From positions 1 through 35,963 of the forward strand of contig NZ_VKJP01000028.1 in the NCBI RefSeq assembly GCF_007280575.1: a stretch of 35,963 nt of DNA, written 5' to 3'. This stretch comes from Streptomyces benahoarensis (GTDB taxonomy: Bacteria > Actinomycetota > Actinomycetes > Streptomycetales > Streptomycetaceae). The translations under genes and the position numbers were made by a program. The notes under the pieces were generated by a model that had not been told where the DNA came from, searched no databases, and worked only from the letters and a program-made list of their open reading frames with translations. Shown here piece by piece: positions 15,605 through 25,502 of this stretch. Each line of letters starts with the position of its first letter. The stretch's first letter is position 1.

Positions 15605-17002
15605 TCAGCCGGCGGTGCCCGGGCCTTGGACCAACGGGCCGACGGAGGCACCCGATGCACCGGATGCGCCCGTCGTGGCGGAGGCGGCAGCGGCATGTGC
15701 CGTCTCACGCGGCCGCGGTGCGGGGCGGTCGGCTGAAGGGGCCCGCACGCCGAGGGCCTTGAGCAGCGGCCCGGTCATGGCGGTGGTGATCAGCGCCATC
15801 AGGACGAGTACGGTCAGGCCGGTCGTGCTGATGAGGTGGAATTGCCAGCCGATGCCCGCCACCACCAGTTCCGTCACGCCACGGCAGTTCATCAGCACGC
15901 CGAAGCGCAGCGACTCGTTGCGCGGAGTGCCGATGAGCCGGGCGGCGCCGCCCGCGCCGATGATCTTGCTCAGGATCGCCGCGAGAACGAGTCCCGCGAA
16001 CGCCAGCCAGGTCCAGGGGTTCAGGCCGAGGGCGCTGACCGAGACGTGGAGTCCCACACCGGCGAAGAAGAGCGGCAGCAGTACGGCCAGGGTGAAGCCC
16101 TGGAGCTGCTGGTTCATCCAGGTCGTGACGGCGGAGTCGCGCGGTACGGCCGTACCGAACAGGAAAGCGCCGATCACGGGATGCAGCCCCAGAAGGTGGG
16201 TGAGGGCGGCGTACCCGATGGCGCCGACGAGCAGCAGGGGAAGCAGCCGCTCGGCACCGGGCCGCTGCTCGGCCCTGCGTACGAGGGCCGCGAGGAGCGG
16301 GCGCACCACCAGCGCGGTGAGCGCGACCAGGGCCAGGGTCATGCCGATGGTGGCCGCGATGTGCAAGGTCCCACCGGAACCGGTCACGGCGAGAATCACG
16401 GTGAGGGCCAGCCAGGCGACGCCGTCTCCCACGGCGGCGCCGGCCAGCGCGAGCGACCCCAGCGGTGAACGGTCCATGCGCAGATCGACCAGGATCCTGG
16501 CGAGTACCGGCAGGGCGGTCACCGACATGGTGAGCCCGATGAAGAACACGTAACCAGCCTGGGAAGGGGTGGAGCCCTTCAGCAGGGTGGGCGCCGCGGC
16601 CGCGACACCGACACCGACGAGGAACGGCAGGCCCATCCCGCCGAGTATGGTCGCGCCCACCGCCCTGTTCCCCAGACGGCCCGTCCGCTCCACACGCAGT
16701 TCGCACCCGAGCAGGAACATGAAGGTCACCAGGCCGAGTTGGGCCGCCATGTCGAGGGTGGAGACGACCTCGGAGGGCAACAGCCAGGCCTGGGCGGAGG
16801 GCCAGACCCATCCCAGCGCGGAGGGGCCGAGCAGCAGTCCGCCGAGGATCTCGCCGACCACCAGCGGCTGGCCGATGCGGCCGAGCAGAGCTCCCAGCAG
16901 ATGGCTCAGCAGCACGATCACCGCGACGGCGAGCAGGAACCGCGCAATCGGATCGACCGCCGCACCGCCGCTCGCGGCGGCCAGTCGCACGGTGTTCAGC
17001 AT
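15605..17002 (-). CDS. CPA2-type cation/proton antiporter
   Basis: 465 residues from ATG 17002, which overlaps the end of the flavin reductase gene by 7 bases, suggesting translational coupling. The protein is a string of 11-13 hydrophobic segments with family landmarks: GQPLVVGEILGGLLLGP near the N terminus, FLLGCELRVE, SVTALPVLARIL, an acidic membrane residue in AAVGDGVAWLAL, HPVIGAFLFG, FFAGVGLHVS, and NCRGVTELVVAGIG. The last 40 residues are a low-complexity Ala/Pro/Gly tail. Antiporters of this kind recur in glycopeptide and other halogenated-peptide clusters of actinomycetes, where they are proposed to act in export or ion balance. Here the substrate and role are inferred from context only. 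Confidence 0.9.
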   Translation of the reverse strand: MLNTVRLAAASGGAAVDPIARFLLAVAVIVLLSHLLGALLGRIGQPLVVGEILGGLLLGPSALGWVWPSAQAWLLPSEVVSTLDMAAQLGLVTFMFLLGCELRVERTGRLGNRAVGATILGGMGLPFLVGVGVAAAAPTLLKGSTPSQAGYVFFIGLTMSVTALPVLARILVDLRMDRSPLGSLALAGAAVGDGVAWLALTVILAVTGSGGTLHIAATIGMTLALVALTALVVRPLLAALVRRAEQRPGAERLLPLLLVGAIGYAALTHLLGLHPVIGAFLFGTAVPRDSAVTTWMNQQLQGFTLAVLLPLFFAGVGLHVSVSALGLNPWTWLAFAGLVLAAILSKIIGAGGAARLIGTPRNESLRFGVLMNCRGVTELVVAGIGWQFHLISTTGLTVLVLMALITTAMTGPLLKALGVRAPSADRPAPRPRETAHAAAASATTGASGASGASVGPLVQGPGTAG

Positions 17003-17616
17003 GGCGAGCCCGGGAGGGACGAGGGCAGCGGCGTCACGGCGGGGACGGAGGGCGGCTGTGGTACCTCGCCGTCCGGCCAGACGGCGAATCGGCGCCCCCC
17101 GTACAGCAGTGGTGTGGCGGGCGTCTGCGTCACCCCGGTCACCATGCCCAGGACCATGGTGTGGTCGCCGACTTCGAGCACACGGGTCACCTGGCACTCG
17201 GCCGTGGCGAATGCGTCTTCCGCCAGCCGCGGCAGGCCCGCGTTCGGCGAGGGCTGCCAGACGACTTCGGCGAACCGGTCCGCCACCGGCTTGGCGAAGA
17301 CCTCGGCGGCGTGCTGTCCCTGCTCGTGCAGCAGATTCACCGCGAACGCTCCGCAGTCCAGCAGCGCGCGAAGAGTCTCGCCCTGGGTCGTCAGGCACAC
17401 CGCGAGTATGGGAGGACTGGCCGTGACGCTGGAGAGGGACGTACAGGTGAGGCCGTACGGGCAACCGTCGGGCCCGAGTGTGGTGACCACCGCGACCCCT
17501 GTGGCGAAGCCGCTCATCAACGAGCGGAATTCGCCGAGCGGCACCGGCGCACGGGGCGGTGTCTCCGACGGCAGCTCGGGGTGGGGGACAGGTCGGAATG
17601 GCACACGGGTAGCCAT
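16996..17616 (-). CDS. Flavin reductase (FMN-binding split-barrel), halogenase partner
   Basis: 206 residues from ATG 17616. The frame is open further upstream, but that stretch crosses the hairpin at 17672-17712 and has no family resemblance. The fold is recognised from FRSLMSGFATGVAVVTT, GLTCTSLSSVTASPPILAVCL, CGAFAVNLLHEQGQ, and DHTMVLGMV near the end, as in HpaC-like NAD(P)H:flavin oxidoreductases. Flavin-dependent halogenases need reduced FADH2 from a separate reductase, so its place directly downstream of the halogenase gives it an obvious job. The final residues (PLPSSLPGSPC) are a proline/serine tail overlapping the antiporter start. Confidence 0.92.
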   Translation of the reverse strand: MATRVPFRPVPHPELPSETPPRAPVPLGEFRSLMSGFATGVAVVTTLGPDGCPYGLTCTSLSSVTASPPILAVCLTTQGETLRALLDCGAFAVNLLHEQGQHAAEVFAKPVADRFAEVVWQPSPNAGLPRLAEDAFATAECQVTRVLEVGDHTMVLGMVTGVTQTPATPLLYGGRRFAVWPDGEVPQPPSVPAVTPLPSSLPGSPC

Positions 17617-17671
17617 GCGCGGTCGCCCTTCAGGAGGGAACAGATGGGTGGTGGGGTGATGGGCAGCAGTG

Positions 17672-17712
17672 CCGATGCCCGTACCTGACGGTGGAATCGG
17701 TACGGGCATCGG
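17672..17712 (-). terminator. Perfect 14-bp hairpin between halogenase and flavin reductase
   Basis: Arms 17672-17685 and 17699-17712 are exact reverse complements with a 13-nt loop. It begins about 20 bases after the halogenase stop on the - strand and lies 55 bases before the reductase start. No T tract follows. It may be a terminator or attenuator that lowers expression of the reductase and antiporter relative to the halogenase, or it may stabilise the upstream mRNA. Confidence 0.65.
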
Positions 17713-17734
17713 AAACTGCGGCGGTGAGGTGTGC

Positions 17735-19348
<1,614 letters not shown>

Positions 19349-19487
19349 TCACCCCTGAGCGGGGCTGGCCGGATTGCCCGCAGTGAAGCTATCCCGGAGT
19401 CCTTTCCTCTCGTTATCTCGGCTTCACGGTTTCGATTCATGGCAGGCCCGGCAATGCTTCGGCCGAGTCGCCGACAATTCCGCGAAA

Positions 19488-19509
19488 GCGAGACGATATC
19501 GAGACGATA
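19488..19509 (+). promoter_or_regulatory. Direct repeat with 11-bp period, candidate SARP box
   Basis: The 9-mer GAGACGATA occurs exactly at 19490-19498 and 19501-19509, and the heptamers GCGAGAC (19488) and TCGAGAC (19499) extend it. An 11-bp period puts both copies on one face of the helix, which is the known hallmark of sites bound by SARP activators such as ActII-ORF4 and DnrI. A possible -10 hexamer, TAGCCT, follows at 19521-19526. A SARP gene lies in this window. Assignment is by pattern only. Confidence 0.5.
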
Positions 19510-19608
19510 CCGGGGTCGCATAGCCTGAACAACCGTGCATATCACCTGTCCGAGACGCGGTCCGTGCAGGTGATCAAAAAGTTTTTTTGCAAGGTCAATG
19601 GAGGGCCA

Positions 19609-20310
19609 ATGGATGTCGTCTCGGTCGATTCTCTGAGCAAGCTCTATCAGAAATATGAGAACGATCTCCGAGCGGTACGTGACAGCCAGCGCGCCTTTCT
19701 GGAGCAGCGCGGGAAGTCCATGAAGGCGCAATTGGACGATCTCGAAGCCGAGATAACCTACCTGCTGCTGCGCGACCATCGGCCGGAGCGCGTGGTGGAG
19801 ATCGGCACCTTTTACGGGTGGTCCACCATGTGGATCCTGAGCGCGCTGCGCGACAACGGCACCGGTCACCTGTACTCGTTCGACATCGTCGACAAGGTTG
19901 TCCGCAATGTTCCCGCCGAACTGTCCGCCGACCGGTGGACGTTCACGATGGGTGACGTTCGCGAGCACCTCGGCAAGATCCCGGACGACACCGACTATCT
20001 CTTCATCGATGCCGACCACGGTGCGCGATTCGCGCGCTGGTACACCGAGAACCTCTTCCCGGCCGTCCCCGCCGGAATTCCCACGAGCGTCCACGATGTG
20101 TACCACGGCCGTCGGCCGAAGCCGCTGAGCGAGGGGTCGGTCGTCATCAAGTGGCTGGCCGAACACCACGTTCCGTACTTCACGCCCTCGCTCGCCAAGG
20201 CCCCCGAGGTCATGGAGCAGCTCACCGAGGTCAAGCGTGATCTCGGGCTCGCGGAGCCGGTGCGGAACAGCACCGACAACCCCATGATTTTCTTCCATCT
20301 CTCTCGCTGA
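19609..20310 (+). CDS. Class I SAM-dependent methyltransferase (Methyltransf_24-like)
   Basis: 233 residues from ATG 19609, preceded by GGAGGG; the frame is open further upstream but lacks another good site. SAM-binding motif I reads VVEIGTFYGWSTMWI, followed by LYSFDIV (acidic end of strand 2), FTMGDVREHL, and YLFIDADHGARFARWY. The D-A-D-H and later HDVYHG residues are placed like the metal ligands of O-methyltransferases of the CmcI/catechol type, so O-methylation with a divalent metal is plausible but not certain. The first 50 residues are helical and charged. It is the only + strand gene between the halogenase and the P450 and is transcribed divergently from the halogenase. Substrate unknown; a hydroxyl made by the P450 or a dioxygenase is a reasonable guess. 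Confidence 0.85.
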   Translation: MDVVSVDSLSKLYQKYENDLRAVRDSQRAFLEQRGKSMKAQLDDLEAEITYLLLRDHRPERVVEIGTFYGWSTMWILSALRDNGTGHLYSFDIVDKVVRNVPAELSADRWTFTMGDVREHLGKIPDDTDYLFIDADHGARFARWYTENLFPAVPAGIPTSVHDVYHGRRPKPLSEGSVVIKWLAEHHVPYFTPSLAKAPEVMEQLTEVKRDLGLAEPVRNSTDNPMIFFHLSR

Positions 20311-20321
20311 GCATCCCCCCG

Positions 20322-20362
20322 AAGGCGGGCAGTGCGACCGGCTCCGGTCACCTGCCCGCCTT
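20322..20362. terminator. Bidirectional terminator between methyltransferase and P450
   Basis: Outer arms 20322-20332 and 20352-20362 (AAGGCGGGCAG and its exact reverse complement) enclose a second stem GACCGG/CCGGTC. It lies between two convergent genes, 12 bases past one stop and 21 from the other, and serves both directions. Confidence 0.85.
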
Positions 20363-20382
20363 GCTGTTTCGCTCCCCGCCCG

Positions 20383-21561
20383 TCAGGCCCGCCGGGCCAC
20401 CACGGGCAGATTCTTGGCGCCGTACATCCCGCGCGCGTGGTAGGCGATGTCGGCATCACGGTCGACCCGCAGCTCGGTGAAGGTGTCCAGCAGGGCGTTG
20501 AGCGCCACCCGGGCCTCCAGCCTGGCGAGGGGCGCTCCGACGCAGAAGTGCCCGCCACGGCCGAACGCGACGTGCCGGTTGGGGGTGCGCCGGATCACGA
20601 ACCGGCCCGCGTCCGGGAAGTGGGCATCGTCGTGGTTGGCGGAGATGACCCACGGCGTGACCATGCGGTTGGCGGGGATCAGCCGCCCGCCGACCTCGAC
20701 GTCGGTCACCGTTACCCGGCTCACGGTCGTGAACGGCGACCGGAAGCGCAGCACTTCCTCGACCGCGGACGGAATGAGGGAGCGGTCGGCGCGGAGCTCG
20801 GCATATGTCTCCGGATTGTCGTCGAGGCACTGCACGGCATTGCCGATCAGTAGCGTCGTGGTGAGATGCCCGGTCAGGAAGAGAATGCCGGCGAACTTGA
20901 CCACCTCGTCATCGGTGAGCCGCTCGCCTTCCACCTCCGCGGTCGCCAGCTTGCTGATCAGATCGTTCTTCGGGTCCCCCCGGCGCTGCCGGCAGTGTGC
21001 GAGCAGATATTCGTCCATCTCCCGGGTGGCCGCCTGGAAATTGGCCACGATGTCCTTCTCGGACCTGGGTCTACTGAGATTCATGAACCGGTCGGCCCAC
21101 TTGCGGAACAGGTCCCGGTCCGATGCCGGAATTCCCAGCAGTTCGCTGATGACGATCACCGGCAGTGGATAGGTGAGCGCATCGATCAGATCGAACCGCT
21201 CGCTGCCGATCTCGGCAAGCAGCTCGTTCGTCACGGCCGTGATGCGCGTCTCCAGTTTGTCCACGGTTTGGGGCGTGAATGCCTGGTTGACCAGCCGGCG
21301 GAGCTTCCCGTGCTCCGGCGGGTCCATCGCGTTGATATGTCCCTCGGTCAGCGGCTTCACATGCGGCATGACACGACCGGTGTCGTTCGAAAATACCTTG
21401 GGGTCGGAAATCACCTGCTGCACGTCGTCATAGCGGAATACGTGGTAGGGGCCATTTCCCTCCTGCCATACCGGATTCTCGGCCCGCATGCCGGTCAGCC
21501 AGTCGAAAAGATTGTTGCTGCCGTCGGCGTGCGGGACGGATATGGGATCCTGCTCGGTCAT
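20383..21561 (-). CDS. Cytochrome P450
   Basis: 392 residues, normal for a soluble bacterial P450; GGAGA precedes ATG 21561. The heme-binding loop is FGRGGHFCVG with Cys340, and the E-x-x-R motif is in EEVLRFRSP. NAMDPPEHGKLRRLVNQAF is the usual C-helix block. The I-helix is unusual: T230-G-H-L-T-T, with leucine where most P450s have Asp or Glu before the conserved Thr. It is a CYP107-like general type, but no subfamily is claimed. In this cluster it may hydroxylate an amino acid or the finished peptide, giving a site for sulfation or methylation. It lies 133 bases downstream of the ABC permease, with no clear terminator between. Confidence 0.93.
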   Translation of the reverse strand: MTEQDPISVPHADGSNNLFDWLTGMRAENPVWQEGNGPYHVFRYDDVQQVISDPKVFSNDTGRVMPHVKPLTEGHINAMDPPEHGKLRRLVNQAFTPQTVDKLETRITAVTNELLAEIGSERFDLIDALTYPLPVIVISELLGIPASDRDLFRKWADRFMNLSRPRSEKDIVANFQAATREMDEYLLAHCRQRRGDPKNDLISKLATAEVEGERLTDDEVVKFAGILFLTGHLTTTLLIGNAVQCLDDNPETYAELRADRSLIPSAVEEVLRFRSPFTTVSRVTVTDVEVGGRLIPANRMVTPWVISANHDDAHFPDAGRFVIRRTPNRHVAFGRGGHFCVGAPLARLEARVALNALLDTFTELRVDRDADIAYHARGMYGAKNLPVVARRA

Positions 21562-21694
21562 CGGGTCTCCGTTCTGTGTGCGTCGTTACCGAACTGCTTT
21601 TCGTCGCCGAACATGCGTGGGTGAGAACCGGGCGTACCGGGACTCGCTGCCGCAGGCGGGCCCCGGATGCCGTAGGAGCGTCGGACGGGCTCGT

Positions 21695-22570
21695 TCAGAC
21701 GAGCAGGCCGCGGTGGTACAGCACCCGTTTCTCCACAGGCCGGAACACCATGGCCTCGACCAGCACGCCGATGGCGAGGATCAGCGCCACCGACGCCATC
21801 ACCAGGGCGAAACTGTCCTCCTGCTTCCCGGTGTCGAGGATCCGCCCGACACCGGGAAGTGGCGTCGAGGTGATCAGCTCGGCGGTCATCAGGGCCCGCC
21901 ACCCGAAGGTCCAGCCCTGGCGCAGCGTCGCGATCAGTCCGGGCAGCGCGGCCGGCACCAGCACATGGCGGTACGCCCGCAGACCAGTGGCGCCCATGGC
22001 CCGACCGGCACGCCGCAGCAGCACGGGAACCTGGTCGAGCGCGCCGACCACGCCCATGGAGAGGGACGGCACGGCACCCAGCAGGACGACCGAGTACACC
22101 GACCGCTCCGACTCCCCGAACGCCACCACCGCCAGCGGAACGAGGGCCGCTGCGGGCAGCGACTGGAATGCCGCGAGGACCGGCGTGAGGACGGTCCGCA
22201 CCGCGCCGTACCGGTACACCAGCAGGCCGAGCGGGACACCCAGCAGCACCGCAGCGGCGAATCCGGTCACGGCCCGGCCCAGACTCTGCCCGAGAGCCGG
22301 CAGCAGGATGCCGTCCCGTAGCAGCTTGGCCAGTTCGTCCAGGACCGCGACGGGTGACGGCAGCCTCGGGAACAGGCCCGAGAGGGCGGCCAGTTGCCAC
22401 ACCGACAGGACGAAGACGGCCGCGAGAACCGGAGCCGTCGCCCTCTTCACGGACCGGCGGAACAGGGTGGGCACGGCCGGAGCGGTCGGGGAATCCAGCA
22501 CGTCCGCACCTGACGAGAAGTCCGGCGGGACGTCCTCCCCGCGGACGGGGCTGAGGTCAGTCACGGGCAT
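21695..22570 (-). CDS. ABC transporter permease, SsuC/TauC-like
   Basis: 291 residues from ATG 22570, which overlaps the end of the ATPase gene by 14 bases. About 50 polar residues precede a six-helix core with the binding-protein-dependent permease features: PSPVAVLDELAKLL, SLGRAVTGFAAAVLLGVPLG, and the coupling EAA-type loop around RAGRAMGATGLRAYRHVLVPAALPG. This is the group of permeases that take up sulfonates, taurine or nitrate. It is coupled to the ATPase and sits in the sulfate-activation cassette, so import of a sulfur source is the simplest reading. No substrate-binding protein is encoded in the window. Confidence 0.9.
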   Translation of the reverse strand: MPVTDLSPVRGEDVPPDFSSGADVLDSPTAPAVPTLFRRSVKRATAPVLAAVFVLSVWQLAALSGLFPRLPSPVAVLDELAKLLRDGILLPALGQSLGRAVTGFAAAVLLGVPLGLLVYRYGAVRTVLTPVLAAFQSLPAAALVPLAVVAFGESERSVYSVVLLGAVPSLSMGVVGALDQVPVLLRRAGRAMGATGLRAYRHVLVPAALPGLIATLRQGWTFGWRALMTAELITSTPLPGVGRILDTGKQEDSFALVMASVALILAIGVLVEAMVFRPVEKRVLYHRGLLV

Positions 22571-23309
22571 GTCGGCAGACCTCCTCACGCAGGTCTCGGG
22601 AGATCTCCCGGGCCAGGCCGAGGAGGGTGGCGTCCTCGGCACGGCGCGGGTGGGGAATGCCGACCCGCCACTCGCGGGCGATCCGGCCCGGCCGGGAGGA
22701 CAGCAGCACCACACGGGTACCCAGCCGCACCGCCTCCCGAATGTCGTGCGTGACGAAGACGACGCTCGGCCGCCGGCGCTCCCAGACGCCGATCAGTACC
22801 TCGTGCAGCACATCCCTGGTCAACGCGTCGAGTGCCGCGAACGGTTCGTCCATCAGGAGGAGGTCGCTGCCCTGGGCCAGGGCGCGAGCGAGGGCGACAC
22901 GCTGCCGCATGCCGCCCGACAACGTGTGCACCCGCTTGCCGTAGGCGTCCCCGAGCCGTACGAGTCCGAGGAGCCGCGCGGCCTCGGCGCGGCGCTCGGC
23001 CCTGTCGGCCGTCCCGGCCAGTTGCAGTGCGAGTTCGACGTTGCGACCGGCCGTCAGCCAGGGAAAGAGCGCATGGTCCTGGAACATCAGGGCCGGGCGC
23101 CCGGCGCCCGAGGACACCTGGCCGGACGACGGCCGGTCCAGACCGGCCAGCAAGTTCAGGAGGGTGGATTTCCCGCAGCCGGACGCGCCCAGCAGGCAGA
23201 GGAACTCGCCCGGCGCCACTTCCAGGTCGATGCCGTCAAGGACGAGCGCATCGCCGAAGGTCTTCGTCGCACCGGTCAGCCGCACGGCCGCAGTGGTGGC
23301 GGGGGACAT
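22557..23309 (-). CDS. ABC transporter ATP-binding protein, SsuB/TauB-like
   Basis: 250 residues, ATG 23309, 4 bases after the cysN stop. All nucleotide-binding motifs are present: Walker A GASGCGKST, Q-loop MFQDHALFPWLT, signature LSGGMRQR, Walker B LLLMDEPFAALD, and the switch histidine in FVTHDIREA. The sequence around the Q-loop and D-loop is that of the nitrate/sulfonate/taurine importer ATPases. It works with the permease encoded just downstream. Confidence 0.93.
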   Translation of the reverse strand: MSPATTAAVRLTGATKTFGDALVLDGIDLEVAPGEFLCLLGASGCGKSTLLNLLAGLDRPSSGQVSSGAGRPALMFQDHALFPWLTAGRNVELALQLAGTADRAERRAEAARLLGLVRLGDAYGKRVHTLSGGMRQRVALARALAQGSDLLLMDEPFAALDALTRDVLHEVLIGVWERRRPSVVFVTHDIREAVRLGTRVVLLSSRPGRIAREWRVGIPHPRRAEDATLLGLAREISRDLREEVCRHARD

Positions 23310-23313
23310 CGGC

Positions 23314-24585
23314 TCAGTGGGCCATGCCGGCGCTGAGCGTGGCGCCGTCGGCCGGAGCGATCAGGAGGAAGGCGCCGGTGGGACGCGACCGGGCGTACGA
23401 GTCGAGCGCCAGCGGCTCTGCGGTACGCACCCGGACCGTGCCGATGTCGTTGGCGACCAGCTCGCCCGGCGCAGGGTGCCGGGCGAGGTCGTCGAGGGCC
23501 AGCCGGGACGGGATGTCCTTGACGATCGCCTTGACGGTGCGGGTGGTGTGCTTGAGCAGCACCCGGTCACCGGGCCTCAGCGGGCGGTCATGGAGGTGGC
23601 AGACGGTCGCCTCGATGTCCTGGGTGAGGGTGGGCGCGGCGGCGACCGGGGCGATCAGGTCGCCGCGGGAGACGTCGAGGTCGTCGGCGAGACGCACGGT
23701 CACCGACTGCGGTGCCCAGGCCGACTCCGCGGGCTCGCCGAGGATGTCGATGGCCGCGATGACGCTGGTGCGGCCGGAGGGCAGCACGGTGACCTCGTCA
23801 CTGACGCGCAGCATCCCGGCGGTCAGCCGCCCCGCGTAGCCGCGGTAGTCGGGGTGCTCGGGCGTCTGCGGCCGGATGACGTACTGGACCGGGAAGCGGG
23901 CCGGCGCATCGGTGGGCGCGGCGACGACCGGGACGGTCTCCAGGTGCTCCAGCACCGTCGGGCCGGCGTACCAGTCCATGGTGACGGACGGCGTGACGAC
24001 GTTGTCACCGGCCAGGGCGGAGATCGGGATGGCGGTGACCTCCGGGACGCCCAGTGAGGCGGCGTAGGCGGTGAACTCCTCGGCGATGGCGGCGAAGACC
24101 GGCTCGGCGTAGTCGACCAGGTCCATCTTGTTGACGGCCAGGACGACGTGCGGGACGCGCAGCAGGGCGGCGACCGCGGCGTGCCGGCGGGTCTGCTCGA
24201 CCACGCCGTTGCGGGCGTCGACGAGGACCACGGCCAGTTCGGCGGTGGAGGCGCCGGTGACCATGTTGCGGGTGTACTGCACATGGCCGGGGGTGTCGGC
24301 CAGGATGAACCGGCGCCGCGGGGTGGCGAAGTAGCGGTAGGCGACGTCGATGGTGATGCCCTGTTCGCGCTCCGCGCGCAGCCCGTCGGTCAGCAGCGCC
24401 AGGTCAGGGGCGTCCTGACCGCGGCCCAGCGACGCCCGCTCGACGGCTTCGAGCTGGTCGGCGAGGACCGACTTGGAGTCGTGCAGCAACCTTCCGACCA
24501 GCGTCGACTTGCCGTCGTCGACGCTTCCGGCGGTGGCGAACCGCAGCAGCGAGGTCGCGCTCGTTTCGAGGTCGGCGGTCGGCAT
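23314..24585 (-). CDS. cysN: Sulfate adenylyltransferase large (GTPase) subunit
   Basis: 423 residues. GTPase motifs are intact: GSVDDGKST at 20-28, the switch region EREQGITIDVAYRYF, DTPGH, and NKMD. EF-Tu-like beta-barrel domains follow to the C terminus. It is a stand-alone CysN without a fused APS kinase domain, in agreement with the separate cysC gene nearby. Together with CysD it makes adenosine 5'-phosphosulfate (APS) from sulfate and ATP, driven by GTP hydrolysis. The start is 2 bases after the cysD stop. Confidence 0.96.
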   Translation of the reverse strand: MPTADLETSATSLLRFATAGSVDDGKSTLVGRLLHDSKSVLADQLEAVERASLGRGQDAPDLALLTDGLRAEREQGITIDVAYRYFATPRRRFILADTPGHVQYTRNMVTGASTAELAVVLVDARNGVVEQTRRHAAVAALLRVPHVVLAVNKMDLVDYAEPVFAAIAEEFTAYAASLGVPEVTAIPISALAGDNVVTPSVTMDWYAGPTVLEHLETVPVVAAPTDAPARFPVQYVIRPQTPEHPDYRGYAGRLTAGMLRVSDEVTVLPSGRTSVIAAIDILGEPAESAWAPQSVTVRLADDLDVSRGDLIAPVAAAPTLTQDIEATVCHLHDRPLRPGDRVLLKHTTRTVKAIVKDIPSRLALDDLARHPAPGELVANDIGTVRVRTAEPLALDSYARSRPTGAFLLIAPADGATLSAGMAH

Positions 24586-24587
24586 GG

Positions 24588-25502
24588 CTAGAAGTACCCC
24601 TCACGTTTGCGGTCTTCCATGGCTGTCTCGGACAGCTTGTCGTCGGCGCGGGTGGCGCCGCGCTCGGTGCGCCGACTGACGGTGATCTCGCTGATGACGG
24701 ACTCGACGGTGACCGCGTCGGAGTCGACGGCGCCGGTGCAGGACATGTCGCCGACGGTGCGGTAGCGCACCCGCCGCTTCTCGACTCGCTCGTCCTCCTT
24801 CGGGCCGCCCCACTCGCCCGGCGCCAGCCACATGCCGTTGCGGGCGAAGACCTCGCGCTCGTGCGCGTAGTAGATCGTGGGCAGCTCGATGTGCTCGCGG
24901 GCGATGTACTGCCAGACGTCCAGCTCGGTCCAGTTGGAGATGGGGAAGACCCGGACGTGTTCGCCGGGCGCGTGCCGGCCGTTGTAAAGGTCCCAGAGCT
25001 CGGGCCGCTGCCGGCGCGGGTTCCAGCCGCCGAACTCGTCACGCAGGCTGAAGATCCGCTCCTTGGCGCGGGCCTTCTCCTCATCGCGGCGGCCACCGCC
25101 GAAGACTGCGTCGAAGCCGTGTTTCTCGATGGCGTCGTTGAGCGGGACGGTCTGTAGCGGGTTGCGGGTGCCGTCCGGGCGCTCGCGAAGCTCGCCACGG
25201 TCGATGAAGTCCTGCACCGAGGCGACGTGCAGCCGCAGCCCGTGCGCGGTCACCAGTCGGTCCCGGTGAGCCAGCACCTCGGGGAAGTTGTGCCCGGTGT
25301 CCACGTGCAGCAGGGAGAAAGGCACCGGCGCGGGCGCGAACGCCTTCAGCGCCAGGTGCAGCATGACGATGGAGTCCTTGCCGCCGGAGAAGAGGATCAC
25401 CGGCCGCTCGAACTCGCCCGCCACCTCGCGGAAGATGTGCACCGCCTCCGATTCCAGCGCGTCCAGGTGGCTGAGGACGCGTGCCTGGGTCACCGCGGTC
25501 AT
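24588..25502 (-). CDS. cysD: Sulfate adenylyltransferase small subunit
   Basis: 304 residues, the usual length. The PP-loop SGGKDS at 39-44 binds the ATP pyrophosphate; FSLLHVDTGHNFPEV, VFGGGRRDEEKARAKERIFS, FPISNWTELDVWQYI and the C-terminal DRKREGYF are characteristic of CysD rather than of PAPS reductase. It forms the ATP sulfurylase with CysN. Its ATG overlaps the cysC stop as ATGA, so the subunits and the APS kinase are translationally linked. Confidence 0.97.
   Translation of the reverse strand: MTAVTQARVLSHLDALESEAVHIFREVAGEFERPVILFSGGKDSIVMLHLALKAFAPAPVPFSLLHVDTGHNFPEVLAHRDRLVTAHGLRLHVASVQDFIDRGELRERPDGTRNPLQTVPLNDAIEKHGFDAVFGGGRRDEEKARAKERIFSLRDEFGGWNPRRQRPELWDLYNGRHAPGEHVRVFPISNWTELDVWQYIAREHIELPTIYYAHEREVFARNGMWLAPGEWGGPKEDERVEKRRVRYRTVGDMSCTGAVDSDAVTVESVISEITVSRRTERGATRADDKLSETAMEDRKREGYF

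Noticed and set aside
15210..16553. A 447-codon + strand frame over the membrane protein and antiporter genes.
   Set aside because: Both - strand genes show proper membrane segments and family motifs; the + strand frame shows none.
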